Assembly (NCBI GenBank): GCA_012932865.1
Contig: SAXG01000016.1
Coordinates: 434,001-498,000, forward strand
Source of the DNA: Amylostereum areolatum
Taxonomy: Eukaryota > Basidiomycota > Agaricomycetes > Russulales > Stereaceae
DNA: 64,000 nt
Reading direction: 5' to 3'
Of the stretch, positions 1 to 11,724 are shown in pieces. The stretch's first letter is position 1. Each line of letters begins with the position of its first letter. The notes below the pieces were generated by a model. That model was not told the DNA's origin. It saw only the letters and a program-made list of their open reading frames with translations, and searched no databases. Both the position numbers and the translations under genes were made by a program.

Positions 1-1
1 A

Positions 2-1067
2 ATCCACGCCGCCAAACCACGGGAGTACAGCGGAAAACGTTCTGAATACGCGGACTTCAAACATGAAGTCACCAGTTACATCGAAGCGGCCCCCCAAGAC
101 TTCATCAGTGAAATCGACCAAGTCCGCTTCATTCTCAGTTACATGAGGGAAGGCGCCGCCAAGGAATGGGCGCGCAACTTCAAAGACGCCAATGTCCTCA
201 CCGCCGGAACCACGGTCACTATGGCCAACTTCATCACCGCCCTCGACGCCTCCTTCGTCAGCACCTCGGATCAGCAAGACTGCGCTCAATGAACTGGATC
301 AGTTCAAAATGGGGAACAAATCAGCCGATGAATTCTTCGTTAAGTTCGAACAAATTGCGCGACGCGCTAACGTGATCCCCACCAACGACGACGCCTGGTT
401 CCTTCGTATTCTCAAAGCCAACATCAAGATAGAGATACTGAAGAACATCTTCCGCAGCCCGCCGGTCCCCACCACATACACCGACTGGAAGAAACGCGTC
501 ACCGAGATGGACAATGCCTGGCGCGAAATCTCCGAAATGCACCGCGGACACCCCTCCTCCTCCACCCATACCACCTCCAAACCCAAAGACGTCAAAGATG
601 CCACGGGTACCATTCATGGAGGCGGTGGACAAGCCATGGACATAGGCGCCGTCGATACCAAGGGACGCTGCTTCAAATGTGGAATGACCAACCACATCTC
701 CAAGGACTGCAAAGCGTCGGTCGAATATATCCGAAGAAAGTGGGGACGCGATCGCTACAGCACGTCTCCCAATTACAAAGGACCCCGCTCCTCGAACACC
801 CCGCGACCGCCTCCCTTCAAACGCAACCCCAACCAGCAAGCACGGTCCCAGACCACAGAAGAGTTCGCCTCGCCCAAAGAATGGATTAACACTCTAGACG
901 ACGAGCAGCGAAAGATGGTCCTCCGCGCTCTGGTGGAAACCGACGGCAAAACCACGCCGACGCCCAAGACGGAAGCAAAGAAGAAGAAGAAGGACAAAGA
1001 CAAGGTAGTCGACGACAGGAGCACCAAGAGCGGTGGATCGGATGCCGACGCGGAGTCGGATTTTTAG
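2..1067 (+). pseudogene. gag: E1 Gag, partial and frameshifted
   Basis: This is the nucleocapsid/capsid polyprotein of E1. From base 2 the second frame reads a Retrotrans_gag-like capsid segment (YMREGAAKEWARNFKDANV, then FITALDASF) and stops at 291-293. The homologous continuation (LNELDQFKMG, FFVKFEQIARRAN) is in the third frame. The E2 Gag aligns across the join if one base is removed in the CAGCAAGACTGC stretch near 275-285, so this is an insertion frameshift rather than an intron. A CCHC zinc knuckle (CFKCGMTNHISKDC) sits near 669-710 and the tail is Lys/Asp-rich. The frame ends TCG GAT TTT TAG, where pol overlaps in the -1 frame. The true start is outside the window. Confidence 0.88.
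1058..1067 (+). promoter_or_regulatory. Candidate -1 frameshift site, E1 gag/pol
   Basis: The zero frame reads GAT TTT TAG. Slipping back one base gives GGA TTT TTA GAG and continues into the pol start region (ATG at 1079). The same arrangement recurs at the gag ends of E2, E3 and E4. Function is inferred; only the overlap and its conservation are seen. Confidence 0.55.
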
Positions 1068-1078
1068 AGGGGCGAAGG

Positions 1079-4000
1079 ATGAACACGGCATCCAACGCCT
1101 CGAAACCAGTTTCTCGATGGCCTCTTTCTCGCATTCTATCATCAGGATTCTCTATACCCTCTCGCTTCCCTGACCCGGATTTCTTCAATCGCTGGCCCCA
1201 TTCTCGTTTACGATCACATGTACATTCCCTCACTGGAAAAGGACTCGGTGAAGACCGAGACTACGACGCGCGATGGCTGGGGCGCGTCGCTGGACACAAT
1301 TAAATCCCCTCCTCCCCCGTATATGTCGCTCCGCACGTCCAACACGACGATAAACTGTAGCCCAGGTGAGAAGCCTGCCCTCAAGAAGGACGAAGAAAAG
1401 AAGAAATTCCCGGTCGGATGGACGGCCTTCAACACCGTCGACTGGGCCGCCCCGAAAATCCTGGATCCAATCAAGCCGCGGACCTTCACATGGCCCGCGT
1501 TCAACCCCTTCCTCCGAGTGCCACCGGTGAAACTCCCTAAGACATCGCGCGCTCATGTGGGCACCATCCATGAGAAGGATACGGATGTCACCCAACCACC
1601 TCCCCGAGAGGAAAAGGGCATAGTTCGACCTTCTCAGGGCGGATACACGCCAGATCCTTCTTGCAAGGTCGGGGACACGAAGCCGGAAAACGGAGACGGG
1701 GGTTGCATTGACAGGGAAATCCCGGTGGACCCGAGTTTAGCTCGGGACAGGGGAGGCGCGATGGCAGGGGCGCCCCCCACAGGTGTAGATACGTCACGAA
1801 AATATGCGTTACCAAGAACTGCGCAATGGACCTTGAAACGCTTAAGGGAAAACAAACCTGAAAGCGCGATCGCAGAACTACGGATATGGACTCATCATAA
1901 GCGACGAGAAGAAGCCACCCACGAAGCCGTTCAAGAGATCGGCCGAATGGGAGACGAACAAGCAATCCAAGCCTTGCACGAGCTTCACTCACCCATGAGG
2001 TTCATACGATCAAACGGACGACGAGAGCAGATCAACGTCCCCATCCGGCTCCAGTTCGGTCCAAAGACAGTAGACGCCCAGGCCCTAATCGATAGCGGAT
2101 GTACGGGGTCGTGCATTGACGAAGCCTTCGTCAAAAAACACGACATCCCTACTAAGAAAACCGCACGACCGATTCCGGTTAAAAACGCAGACGGAACCCA
2201 CAACTCGGGAGGACCAATAACCGAGTACATTACGGCGCATGTAACCATTCACGGGCACGAAGAAGACCTTGACTTGGCGGTTTCACACCTCGGAATGAAC
2301 GTCTACATCGGTCACGAATGGCTTCGACAGCACAACCCGTCGATCAATTGGACAGAAGGGACTATCACGTTCGACAGGTGCCCCCAGGAATGCCAACCCA
2401 CGAAATTCAACATCGATGAGAAAGATGAGGAAACACCTGACGAAGTCTACCCTCTAGAAGAAGGCGAACAATTATACGCCTTTGACTGGGAAGGTTACCA
2501 ATCATCGACCTCGCTATACGTCAGGACACTCGCTTCGGACATCGCCATTGCGGAAAACGCGAAGAAAAAGGCTCAAACCTTCGCGGAACGCGTCCCCTCG
2601 GTTTATCACGAATTTAAGGACATCTTCGACAAAGACGACTTTGATAAACTCCCAAAAAGACGACCTTGGGACCACGCCATCGAACTCAAGCCCGATTTCA
2701 CACCCGTAGATTGCAAAGTCTACCCATTGACGCTTGACGAGCAAGGGAAACTAGACGACTTTCTCGAAGAAAACCTACGCTCCGGACGCATCCGCAACTC
2801 AAAATCCCCGATGGCCTCACCATTTTTCTTCATTAAAAAGAAAGACGGATCCCTCCGACCGGTGCAAGACTACAGACGGCTCAACGACATGACCATAAAA
2901 AATCGTTATCCACTCCCACTCGTACAGGAACTCCTCGACAAGTTAAAAGGAGCCAAGGTATTCACCAAACTCGACGTACGATGGGGATACAACAACGTCC
3001 GCATCAAGGAAGGAGACGAATGGAAAGCCGCATTCCGCACCAACAAGGGACTCTTTGAACCAACGGTCATGTTTTTCGGCCTCACGAACTCGCCCGCCAC
3101 CTTCCAAGCCATGATGAACGACCTCTTCCGAGACCTGATCCATGAAGGCATTGTAGTTGTCTACCTCGATGACATCCTGATCTTTACGGAAACGCTTGAA
3201 CAACACCGGCAGACCGTCAAACAGGTACTCCAAATCCTACGCGACAACAACCTGTACCTAAAACCGGAAAAATGCGACTTCGAGCAGGAAGAAATCGAAT
3301 ACCTAGGAATGATCGTAGGACACGGCAAGGTCCGAATGGACCCCGCCAAAGTCGCAGCCATTACCAACTGGACCGCCCCCACGACAAAAAAACAATTACA
3401 ATCATTCCTCGGATTCTGCAACTTCTATAGACGCTTTGTACCGGATTTCAGTCGAATCGCGCATGACCTAACCAAACTCACGGGTCATACGGACTGGGAA
3501 TGGACAGACGCTCAACAAGTGGCCTTCGAAGAGCTCAAACGGCGAATCACATCACAACCGGTCCTAGCCATTCCCACGGATAACGAAAAGTTCCGTGTCG
3601 AAGCCGATTCATCCGACTACGCCACCGGAGCAGTACTATCGCAGAAGCAAGCCAACGGCCACTGGCACCCCATTGCCTACTTTTCCAAGGCACTGAGCCC
3701 AGCCGAACGCAACTACGAAATCTACGATAAGGAACTGCTAGCGATCATGTCGGCCCTAGACGAATGGCGACAATACCTTATGGGCGCCCGACAACCATTC
3801 GACATATGGACCGATCACCGTAACCTGACCTACTTCCGGAAGGCGCAGAAACTCAACCGACGACAAGCAAGATGGTTAATGGAGTTACAGGAGTACGACT
3901 TCACCCTGACGCATAAAGCCGGCAACCAAATGGGCAAGCCCGACGCCATTTCACGACAGGCGGGGCTTAAAAAGGGGGAAAATGACAACAAGAATGTCGT

Positions 4001-5579
4001 CCTCCTTAAAACCGAGCTGTTCCGTGCACTCAGGACACCCGAAGGATCAGGAATAATGGTGGATGGACCGGAAAACGCCTTCATCACGCGCATAAAAGGG
4101 ACAACCAAGCAGGATGACTCAGTAAAAAGAGCGCTAGCCATGAAAGTCAAGGGATGGAAGGAACAAGAAAACAATCTTTTTACGTTCCAACAACGAATCT
4201 ACGTACCCCGCGACAAAAAGCTACGCGCAGACATCATCCAGGCTCACCATGACGGACCACTCAATGGACACCCAGGACGCTACAAAACACACGAACTCAT
4301 CACGCGCAACTATTGGTGGCCGGCAATACGAGACGACGTACGAAAGTACGTCGAAGGCTGCGAAACGTGCCAACGGAACAAAATACGCCACGACCAAATA
4401 GCCGCCCCGCTGCATCCACACGAGCCTCCCAAGGGACCATGGGAGCACGTCTCAATCGACTTTGTCATGCCGTTACCCGTCTCAGAAGGATACGACGCCA
4501 TCTGTAATGTCAACTGCATGGGCACCAAGCAAGTCGTATTCTGGGCCACAACCAAAGACCTCACCGAAGACGAATTAGCCAAAGAATTCTTACGCAATGT
4601 TGTGCCCCATCATGGTGTCCCGCGAAAGATCGTCAGCGACCGAGGCAGCGTATTTGTCTCCAAATTCACGAAGGCCTTGTGCGAACAACTAGGAATTGAA
4701 GCCAACCCCTCCACGGCGTACCACCCCCAAACCGATGGACAAACCGAACGCTCCAATATGACGATGGAAAACTACCTCCGCATTTATGTAAACCACCGTC
4801 AGGACGACTGGGCCCATTTCCTACCCCTGGCCATGACCGCGTTCAACAATATGACCCATTCATCCATCGGCATGTCCCCTAACTTCGCCAATTACGGTCG
4901 TGAACTCTACCTCGGAACAAATCCCCGCCGCGAAACAACCAACCCCACGGCCAACGAACTCGCCCAACGAATGCGAGACATCTACACCGAAGCACGCTCC
5001 GCCCTCAAGGCCGCTCAAAATGATCAGAAGCGGTTCTATGATCGTAACAAAGCCGACCCCGTAGACTACCATGTCGGGGACTTCGTATGGTTGGAAGCCA
5101 AAACTCGCGACGGACAGACGGTGATCCATACCGTACGACCAATGCAGAAGCTAGACGCCAAACGATTCGGACCGTTCAAGGTTCTGAAAAAGGTTGGGGC
5201 ATCAGCGTACCATCTTCAACTCCCGAAGACGTGGGGACGTAAACACCCAGTATTCAACGAATCCCTCTTATCACCGCACAACGGTCCTGCCTTCGACCAA
5301 CAGAAAAAAGCACCACCTCCGCCCCCCGACCTTATCCAAGGAGAAGAATTCTACGAAGTAGAATCCATCGTCGACGTCCGTAGAAAGTCGAAACGCCTCG
5401 AATTCCTGGTCCATTGGAAAGGGTACGATCAAAGTGAAGATACCTGGGAACCAAAGACAAATCTGGGGAAAGCCAAGAAACCCCTAGACGACTTCTACCG
5501 CCGCCACCCCACCGCCTTAAGACTGCTCAAATGGCTCCTCATACGCCGATTACGATCGAAGCCAACCATACGATCATGA
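1079..5579 (+). CDS. pol: E1 Pol polyprotein (PR-RT-RH-INT-chromodomain)
   Basis: This is the replication and integration polyprotein. The start region (ATG 1079, NTASNAS, matching E2's YTASEAQ) is in frame 2, but the main frame is frame 3 from 1218, so one frame change between about 1205 and 1303 is needed; E2 is continuous there, so I read it as damage. In order: aspartic protease (ALIDSGCTGSC), RT with [18 protein letters not shown] and YLDDILIF, RNase H (EADSSDYATGAVLSQ, DKELLAI, WTDHRNL), integrase HHCC finger ending CETCQRNK, DDE core (IDFVMP, SDRGSVFVS, QTERSN) and a C-terminal chromodomain (VHWKGYDQSEDTWEP). The integrase core has NVNCMGTKQ where E3 and E4 have VVVDR(L/F)TK. Confidence 0.92.
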
Positions 5580-5671
5580 AGGCTGCCCATGAGCGTCTGG
5601 ACAAACATCTTGTGTGCCGAAGGGTTTATCATCAGGATTCAACGAGGACGTTGAATCTAACGGGAAGGTGA

Positions 5672-6164
5672 TGTCATGAACGATTACCATTCCGGACATC
5701 TCGGACACCTCGGGGACCTCGGGGATAATATCCCAATTCATTTTTATTTTCATTTCTATCTGACTACTCATCACTTAGTAACACTCCGTCACTCCGGTGG
5801 AGACTCGGCTTATCCTTGCTCCTTCCTGACGTCATGACTCCAGGCTCGTCTTATCATCGCTTCCTTTGACTCCACATGACATCATAATGCTGCGCATGAC
5901 ATCATGCCGCTCCGGACCCGGCTCATCCTTATTGTCTCGCTTACTGATCCTGCTGCGCATGTATCTATACTTAGCTCTGCTTACTGACTGCCGTGTGTCG
6001 TAGCTTACTAAGTGACTCTGCCTCGTAGTATATAAGGGCTCCGTCCTCCTGTACATATTCCCTATCTCGACCTAGTCAATACTACCGACCTTATCCCCCA
6101 TCGCCCCTCCTCACTTGTGTCACACGTCGTCGCCTCGTGCTCGTCACTAAGGCCGTTGCTGACA
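5672..6164 (+). repeat. E1 3' LTR
   Basis: 493 bp, TGTCATGAACG to GTTGCTGACA, preceded by a purine-rich GGGAAGGTGA tract. It has a TATATAAGG box, and ATCTCGACCT starts about 35 nt after it, the position of the self-primer in E2. By analogy with E2, the missing E1 primer site should contain AGGTCGAGAT. The TSD cannot be checked because the other LTR is outside the window. Confidence 0.85.
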
Positions 6165-7285
6165 ACAGTGCGATCGTGCACGCGCACGACGTGGTTTGAC
6201 ACCCGTCGCGGACTTGTTGGACCTTTTGGAGCCTGGCAATCCACTTAGAGCTGCTTTATTCGGCACAGACAGCGACGTACCGGGTTAGTTTCTCATCGGA
6301 CCTCGCCGCTTTCGTGGCATGCTGCTAAGGTTTTCTAATGCCAGACTTGCTGACAGAGCCGCCGGCAACAATGTCCAATCCGCCATTCGAATCTGCAGAC
6401 GAGATCATGGTCAGCGACTCCGAGGGCGACGCAGAAGATGAAGCCGAAGACGATGAACATACTGACGAGGCAAGTGCTGACGAGGTAGTATTGCAACGTG
6501 AGGAGGAGGATGTGGCTCTGGGCGATTCGGAGTTTGTGGTCAGAGAGACGTTGGACATGGATTGGGATGAAGGTGTCGATTCGGGGTCCGAGGGAGAAGG
6601 TGTCGATATCGCTGACGTCGACGACGAAACAGATCGCGAAGGGGAGGGCTACATGTCTGCTTAACTAGAGTGCTTGTACATGGTACAAGGCTACTTACAC
6701 CGGCTGACGAGCCACTCAGAAACCCAGTTTTCCCTTCGACTTTTTTTGTTTTTTGTTCTACCGAGGCAGTAGGACGGCGTGGATCTTGTGGTGAGAGAAA
6801 TTGTTGGATGTGTACTTGGAACGAGCGAGCGAAGCAAGAGCACGCGTCGGTCCGTGACAAGCGCGATGAAGGCCGTGACAAGCGCGCAGCCAGCGTCGAC
6901 CAGCGTCAACGTCAACTCCTCCTTCATCGGGCTCAAAAAATTGTTCTCTGGCAGACCTCGTCAATCGATTGTAGTGCTCTCAAAAATGGTGGGGAGGACA
7001 GTGTGTCAAACACATTTTTTTTTGAGGTGAGGTAACAAGAAAAAAGAAAAAAGTAGTGTAGGTAATTCTTTTCCAAATCCTTCATAATGTGCACTTGACT
7101 TCATGTTATACATACATATTTTTGAGGCATCGAGGTCATGTTTACATCGAAGTCGTGCGGTGAGAATGGCGGGGGCGAAAACGTCCCGCCAAAACCGCGA
7201 CAAACGGTCCCAGTCCGCTCGCAGAACTCGCGTCCTCAATATTCTCACATAAGCGATGTGACGCGAGCAGACTGGGTACGAGTCT
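6165..7285. other. Spacer between E1 and the hAT element
   Basis: It contains one small acidic ORF (described separately) and an A/T-rich stretch near 7010-7045. I see no other supported gene. Several overlapping ORFs at 6670-7035 have Arg/Ser-rich, non-coding-like composition. Confidence 0.5.
6338..6664 (+). CDS. Small acidic hypothetical protein
   Basis: A 108-residue ORF starting ATG CCA GAC, very rich in Asp, Glu and Ser (runs such as SEGDAEDEAEDDEHTDEA). No domain is recognised. Its composition resembles the acidic tail of the neighbouring hAT transposase, so it may be the broken 3' end of a transposase-like gene cut by E1. A short independent gene is also possible. Confidence 0.3.
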   Translation: MPDLLTEPPATMSNPPFESADEIMVSDSEGDAEDEAEDDEHTDEASADEVVLQREEEDVALGDSEFVVRETLDMDWDEGVDSGSEGEGVDIADVDDETDREGEGYMSA

Positions 7286-7330
7286 AATTTACATGCTGTA
7301 ATTTACGTTAATTTCGTGTAATTTACAGGG
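7286..7330 (+). repeat. Left subterminal repeat array of the hAT element
   Basis: Three copies of TAATTTAC within about 45 bp, plus a near-copy TTAATTTCG. The inverted motif (GTAAATT) is repeated at 11225-11322 beyond the transposase. Paired, oppositely oriented subterminal arrays are what hAT transposases bind. I could not define exact terminal repeats or an 8-bp target duplication. Confidence 0.55.
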
Positions 7331-7513
7331 GGTCCATGAGGGGTTATAATTGGGTGTTAATTTCGCCGAAATTAACAGCACGTGTCGGGCCTCGGGCCGA
7401 GTTTGCGGATGCGACAGAGACAAGTTGGAGACCAGGCTCCACCATCCGAGTCGTCAACTCCGACGCACAATCCTTTCGCAGTGAACAATAGGATATCCTG
7501 TCGCACACAATGA

Positions 7514-7525
7514 GTGAGTATAAAA
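7514..7525 (+). promoter_or_regulatory. TATA box of the hAT transposase
   Basis: TATAAAATAAG lies about 100 bp upstream of the inferred ATG at 7617, inside the left end of the element. Confidence 0.5.
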
Positions 7526-7616
7526 TAAGTATCCCTGTGGGGGTTTTTCCTCTTCCCAACCTTTTGTATCTCTCTCCCAGTCAACTTGAAGTCTGACTCT
7601 CTGACACTCCGAGTCC

Positions 7617-10600
7617 ATGGCATCTCCGACCCCTCAGACGGAAACTGTAACCTCTGGGCAGTCTCTTCCGGTTCCCCATCGCCTCGAATATCTGCACACG
7701 CTTCTCTTCAATCTCCCCCTGTCTCCGTCCGAAGTCACCACCTCTGGGCGGTATAATTTTCGGTCTTTCGCAGTCAATCCGGATGATATTGAAGATTACG
7801 GTTCTCCTGGGGCTGTCAATCGGCAGCTGGAGATCCGCCTCGGCATGCGAGCAAATGGACCCATTTGTTTCAGCGAACGTGGACCCGACTTAGTTGCAGT
7901 GGTCGATGTCCTCGAAGACTACCTCACCATGTGCCCCGAAGATGCCGTGCTTCTCAAATGGGTTGATGATCTTACCTCTGCAGCGCATGCTGTTTACAAA
8001 TCTGCTTCTATACCTGTGCGTCTTCAATGATGTTCCAACTGCTCACGCTTGCTCAATGTCACTGAATGATCTAGGTTCCGACCTTCGAGAGCACTGCCGG
8101 CGACTTGTCGGACTCAGCAGAAACGGCAAATGCACCAAGCATCTCTCATGGACGGAGCACCCAGAAGACCCTTGATGGCACAAATATACAACACCCACCA
8201 CGGCTGGCGCGTTCGAGGCCAATACGCGACACCAAGAAACTGGAAACCTGGGACGACTCCAGGTATGAGGACCAAGAGGAAGATAGGTCTCCATCTCGGC
8301 CCTCAGGTGCGAAGACATACTCGCTCCTCTTCGACTGCTCACGTCTCTGTGTTCACATTGAGCATGGGACCAAGCATGTACGCTGTGTTGCAAGCTCTGC
8401 ATGTCAGTATGTCTGGGTTCAACCACGCAACAAGACGAGGATCCTTGGCCATACCTTCGATTGCGCCTATCTTCCCGTGAAGTGGCGGATTGATGCGATG
8501 AAGGAAGTGGTGGCAAGCCAAAACAAGAAGGCCGACAGGGAGAAGAGGAAGAAGAAGAACCCTCAAAAAAGGCCAGCGGATGCCACAGTGGATGCCAACG
8601 ACGAGGAAACCCAGGAACCTGCACCAAAAAAGGCAAAGGTAATGCCAGAGTCATCCGGCATGGGCACGACGTCCGAGTCTACTGGGTCAACCTCAGTCAT
8701 GTCCGCTTTCCTAGATCGGGGGAAGCAGCAGCGGAGCGTCTGTATTGACCGATTGCTGGTCCGAATGGTCTGCTGCAATCTACTCGCCGCCGAGCTCGTC
8801 GACAGTGCAGAGTTCAAAGCCTACACAAAAGAACTCTGCCCCACATACAAACCACCGTCGGCATCTACACTTCTAGGCAACCTTATTCCTGTGGAAGCCG
8901 CACGCATTTCTTTGGAGACGATCGCGTACCTTCAAACATGCCGTCATCTCACCATCACCTTTGACGGCGGAAAGATTCGACAACAGCAGTCGTTCTACTC
9001 CGTTCATGTCATCACTCCAGATCGTCGCGCTTTTCTTGTTGCTCTCGATAACTCGTCTCATCTTCGTCACACCGGGGGGTATATATTTGAGCTCTTAGAC
9101 CGTGTACGTGTCTACTCTGCTAAGCCATCTTCATTTACTGACCAGTGGTTCTCTCGTAGATCATTACAGAGATTGGTTCGTGGAGGGTTACACGCGTGTC
9201 CTCGGACAATACAGGCAACACTCGCTCTGCGCGTCGCAAAGTGTGCGAGAAGTATTCCCATATCCAGAACACCCAGGACAGCTGCCATGAACTCTCGCTG
9301 GCACACAAGGATATCTGTTCACTACCTGAGTTTAAGGAGGTAAGAAGTTGTTCTTCCGAGCATTTTTAGTTGACATCTCACTGACCCAACCGGTTCGGCA
9401 GGTTATTGCCTCAGTCCGTGTCATCCTCAGCTTTATGTCCATATCCACGCTTGCTGCAGAGCCATTTGAAGAGGCCAGAAAACGGCTCAAAATCGGGCGC
9501 GGGTTAGAGACCATAGGAAATACTCGATTTGGAACCATGTCGTGGGCATCAGAGTCTGTCCGCCGTTGCCTTCGTGCTTTCCGTCTCATCATCGAAGAGA
9601 TACCTGATCTCAATATTGCGGTGCGTTTCTATATAAGCCGCGTCCGTAAAAAGGCAAAACTGACTGTACTGCGTAGTACAAGAACAGTCTCTTTGAAGAA
9701 GGCATCGAGAGTCTTCAATTCGAGCTAAACCTTACGACCCTACTCGCCGTTATCCTGCCATTTGCACGAGCGATCCGCTGTTTGGAGTCGTCGCATGGGA
9801 CAGCAGCCGATGTGCTGATATTCTGGGCTGCATGCATTGCTCATCTGTCTTGTCACTTCAGGAGCCCAAGCTGTCGACTTTCGGGCGACACAAAGGCCAG
9901 CATCCGCTACATCATGAACCGGCAGTTTGACGGCATGATCAACAAAGCACATCATGATATCTACATTGTCGCCGTTTATCTTGATCCTCGTGCGTGCCCC
10001 CATCCTTCCCGCAATCCTTTCATCATGATCACTCATCGCTCACATCATACTAGGATACCGTTCGGCTCCTCTCTAGAAGGATATAAACCCATTAGCTCCC
10101 CCGACAATCACACTCTCTCGACGTGACCCCCTGGAGAAAATCCAGGAGCGTGTTTATGGAGCTCTTGTCGGAATGCTTGAGGACGAGTATGGCAAGGACC
10201 CTACACCGAAGTCGGTCAAGCTACGAAACCCCGATCTTGTCGACATTCCCCCGCAAGATGCCGCATCCCGCCTGAGAGAAGAGTTTCTTCTGTACTCCAG
10301 CGATTCACGTCCATTCAATGACAAGCTCAATGCGGGACAGACGGCTTTCAGCTGGTGGGAGTCGCACCAAAGCAAGGATACATTTTCTATTCTTTCAGTG
10401 CGTCATTGCTCCCTTCGCACAGCTGATATGGTACTAAACTCGCATTTTTTAGATGCTCGCAATGAAGGTCTATGCTGGACCTGCGAACTCTATGGCAGAT
10501 GAGCGGACAGCGTCACAGATCACCCATCTTAACGGCCCTCGCCGAAGCAGGCAAAAACTCACTACAGTCAAGAATATGGTACAGATCAAACAATACTATC

Positions 10601-11095
10601 GTCATGATCCAAAGGTCCGTCGCCGATGTCTCAATCCGGGTACTTGTACTAATATGTGGCTATATACAGAATGCATCCCCACCACGAATCCCCACTGTCA
10701 AGTGGCGGGATATGTCCGACCTCTTGCGCTCCGGTGGTGACGAGACACTTCTCGAGTTACCATCAAGTGTGGAGAATGTCGTTGCGCCCTCGACTTCCGA
10801 CGATTCGGCACACGATGCAATGTCCCCAGATAAGTCTGAGGACGAGGATGACCTTCAGGGCTTGGATGACGACGTGCTAGGCTCGGAAGATGATGAGTCG
10901 GAGGATAACTCACTCAGTCGGAGTCCCTCGGAAAACACTCATAGGCAGGTCCGAGCATTTCAGCTTCGAAGACGACTCGGAACTCGAAGTTTTCAATCTG
11001 GAAGCACCAGCTCTTTTGGATTATCTGGACGATACGGTCACGGTGCCGCGCACCTCGACGGACAGGACAGCCGGGAGCGGCGGGGGGAAGAGTAA
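7617..11095 (+). CDS. hAT-family transposase, eight exons, one in-frame TAG
   Basis: The gene encodes a cut-and-paste DNA transposase with a DUF659/hAT RNase H-like core. Exons inferred from frame and GT..AG borders: 7617-8015, 8075-9103, 9160-9339, 9402-9620, 9683-about 9990, 10054-10397, 10453-10614 and 10670-11095. The N-terminus has a BED-like Cys/His cluster near 8370-8465 and a Lys-rich nuclear signal. The core includes HLTITFDGGK, VSSDNTGN, a QDSCHELSLAHKDI block and the typical LDPRYR. The C-terminal dimerisation region has SWWESH and MADERTASQITHLN. The tail is acidic. Residues after LDPRYRSAPL meet an in-frame TAG at 10074-10076 and then continue with clear homology, so this copy is probably inactivated by a single nonsense change (CAG to TAG would explain it). 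The last exon could instead end at 11168. Confidence 0.8.
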
Positions 11096-11224
11096 GGTTG
11101 CTGCGAAGGGCAGCGACAGTGGCTGGAAGAATGCGAAGGGGTTCACATTCAAGAAAAAGTTGCATTAGGACTCGAGACGTGCTGCCAGGAGCACAATCAG
11201 TACGATTTTTAGAGGTGTAGTTAA

Positions 11225-11322
11225 CTCCGGTAAATTTCGGTAAATTACACATGTAAATTTCGCCCCAAGACCGGGCACTCGTAAATTACACCCCCAAGGT
11301 CCGAAATTCGAAATTTACGGTA
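11225..11322 (+). repeat. Right subterminal repeat array of the hAT element
   Basis: Four copies of GTAAATT and one AATTTAC, mostly in the opposite orientation to the left array at 7286-7330. Together they bracket a roughly 4-kb element. Confidence 0.55.
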
Positions 11323-11724
11323 CACTAACTGAACCTCCTCGCGCATGATCTCTCGCCATCGTCGTTGCACGAGGCATATGTTCAGTTCCGCCAGTATACA
11401 TCGTCTGATCGCCACGTTGGTCCATAGGCTCAGGCTATGGTAGCCTCTGTGTCCACCTTCAAGTTCTGTCTCGCTGAGTCCCGCCTGAGATTAGGCTTGT
11501 CCCTGCTTCTGTTTTAGCCTCGAGCAATCGAACAAATCCATGGCTCACTCCACTACAAACTTGTGACATAACATTGAGCCTCAGACTTCTCATACATAAC
11601 CAACCGGCCCCGTTGAATCGCAATCGAATACATTCATTCGACTATAGTGTACACATAGGTCGTAGACGTCAAACCTGTAAGCTCCAAACCTAACGTACAC
11701 CCCGCAAAAGAAGTCCGCCTCGTC
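11323..11724. other. Spacer downstream of helicase H1
   Basis: About 400 bp between the hAT right end and the H1 stop codon. No ORF, repeat or RNA gene is recognised; it should hold the 3' UTR of H1. Confidence 0.5.

Larger units (their letters stand above)
1..6164 (+). mobile_element. Ty3/gypsy chromovirus E1, left end outside window
   Basis: This is an LTR retrotransposon with gag, protease, reverse transcriptase, RNase H, integrase and chromodomain in the chromovirus order, closed by a 3' LTR at 5672-6164. The 5' LTR and the start of gag lie beyond the left edge. It is the same family as E2 (32783-40297): the protein is closely similar throughout and both LTRs begin TGTCATGAACG and end GTTGCTGACA. 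Gag has a 1-nt insertion and pol needs a further frame change near 1205-1303, so this copy looks inactive although most of pol is one long open frame. Confidence 0.93.

Noticed and set aside
1079..1303. Separate small gene between E1 gag and pol
   Set aside because: Its sequence matches the first residues of E2 Pol, so it is the pol N-terminus in a shifted frame.
10890..11168. Alternative last exon of the hAT transposase
   Set aside because: The frame looks coding-like, but no GT..AG pair joins it in phase; kept only as an alternative end.
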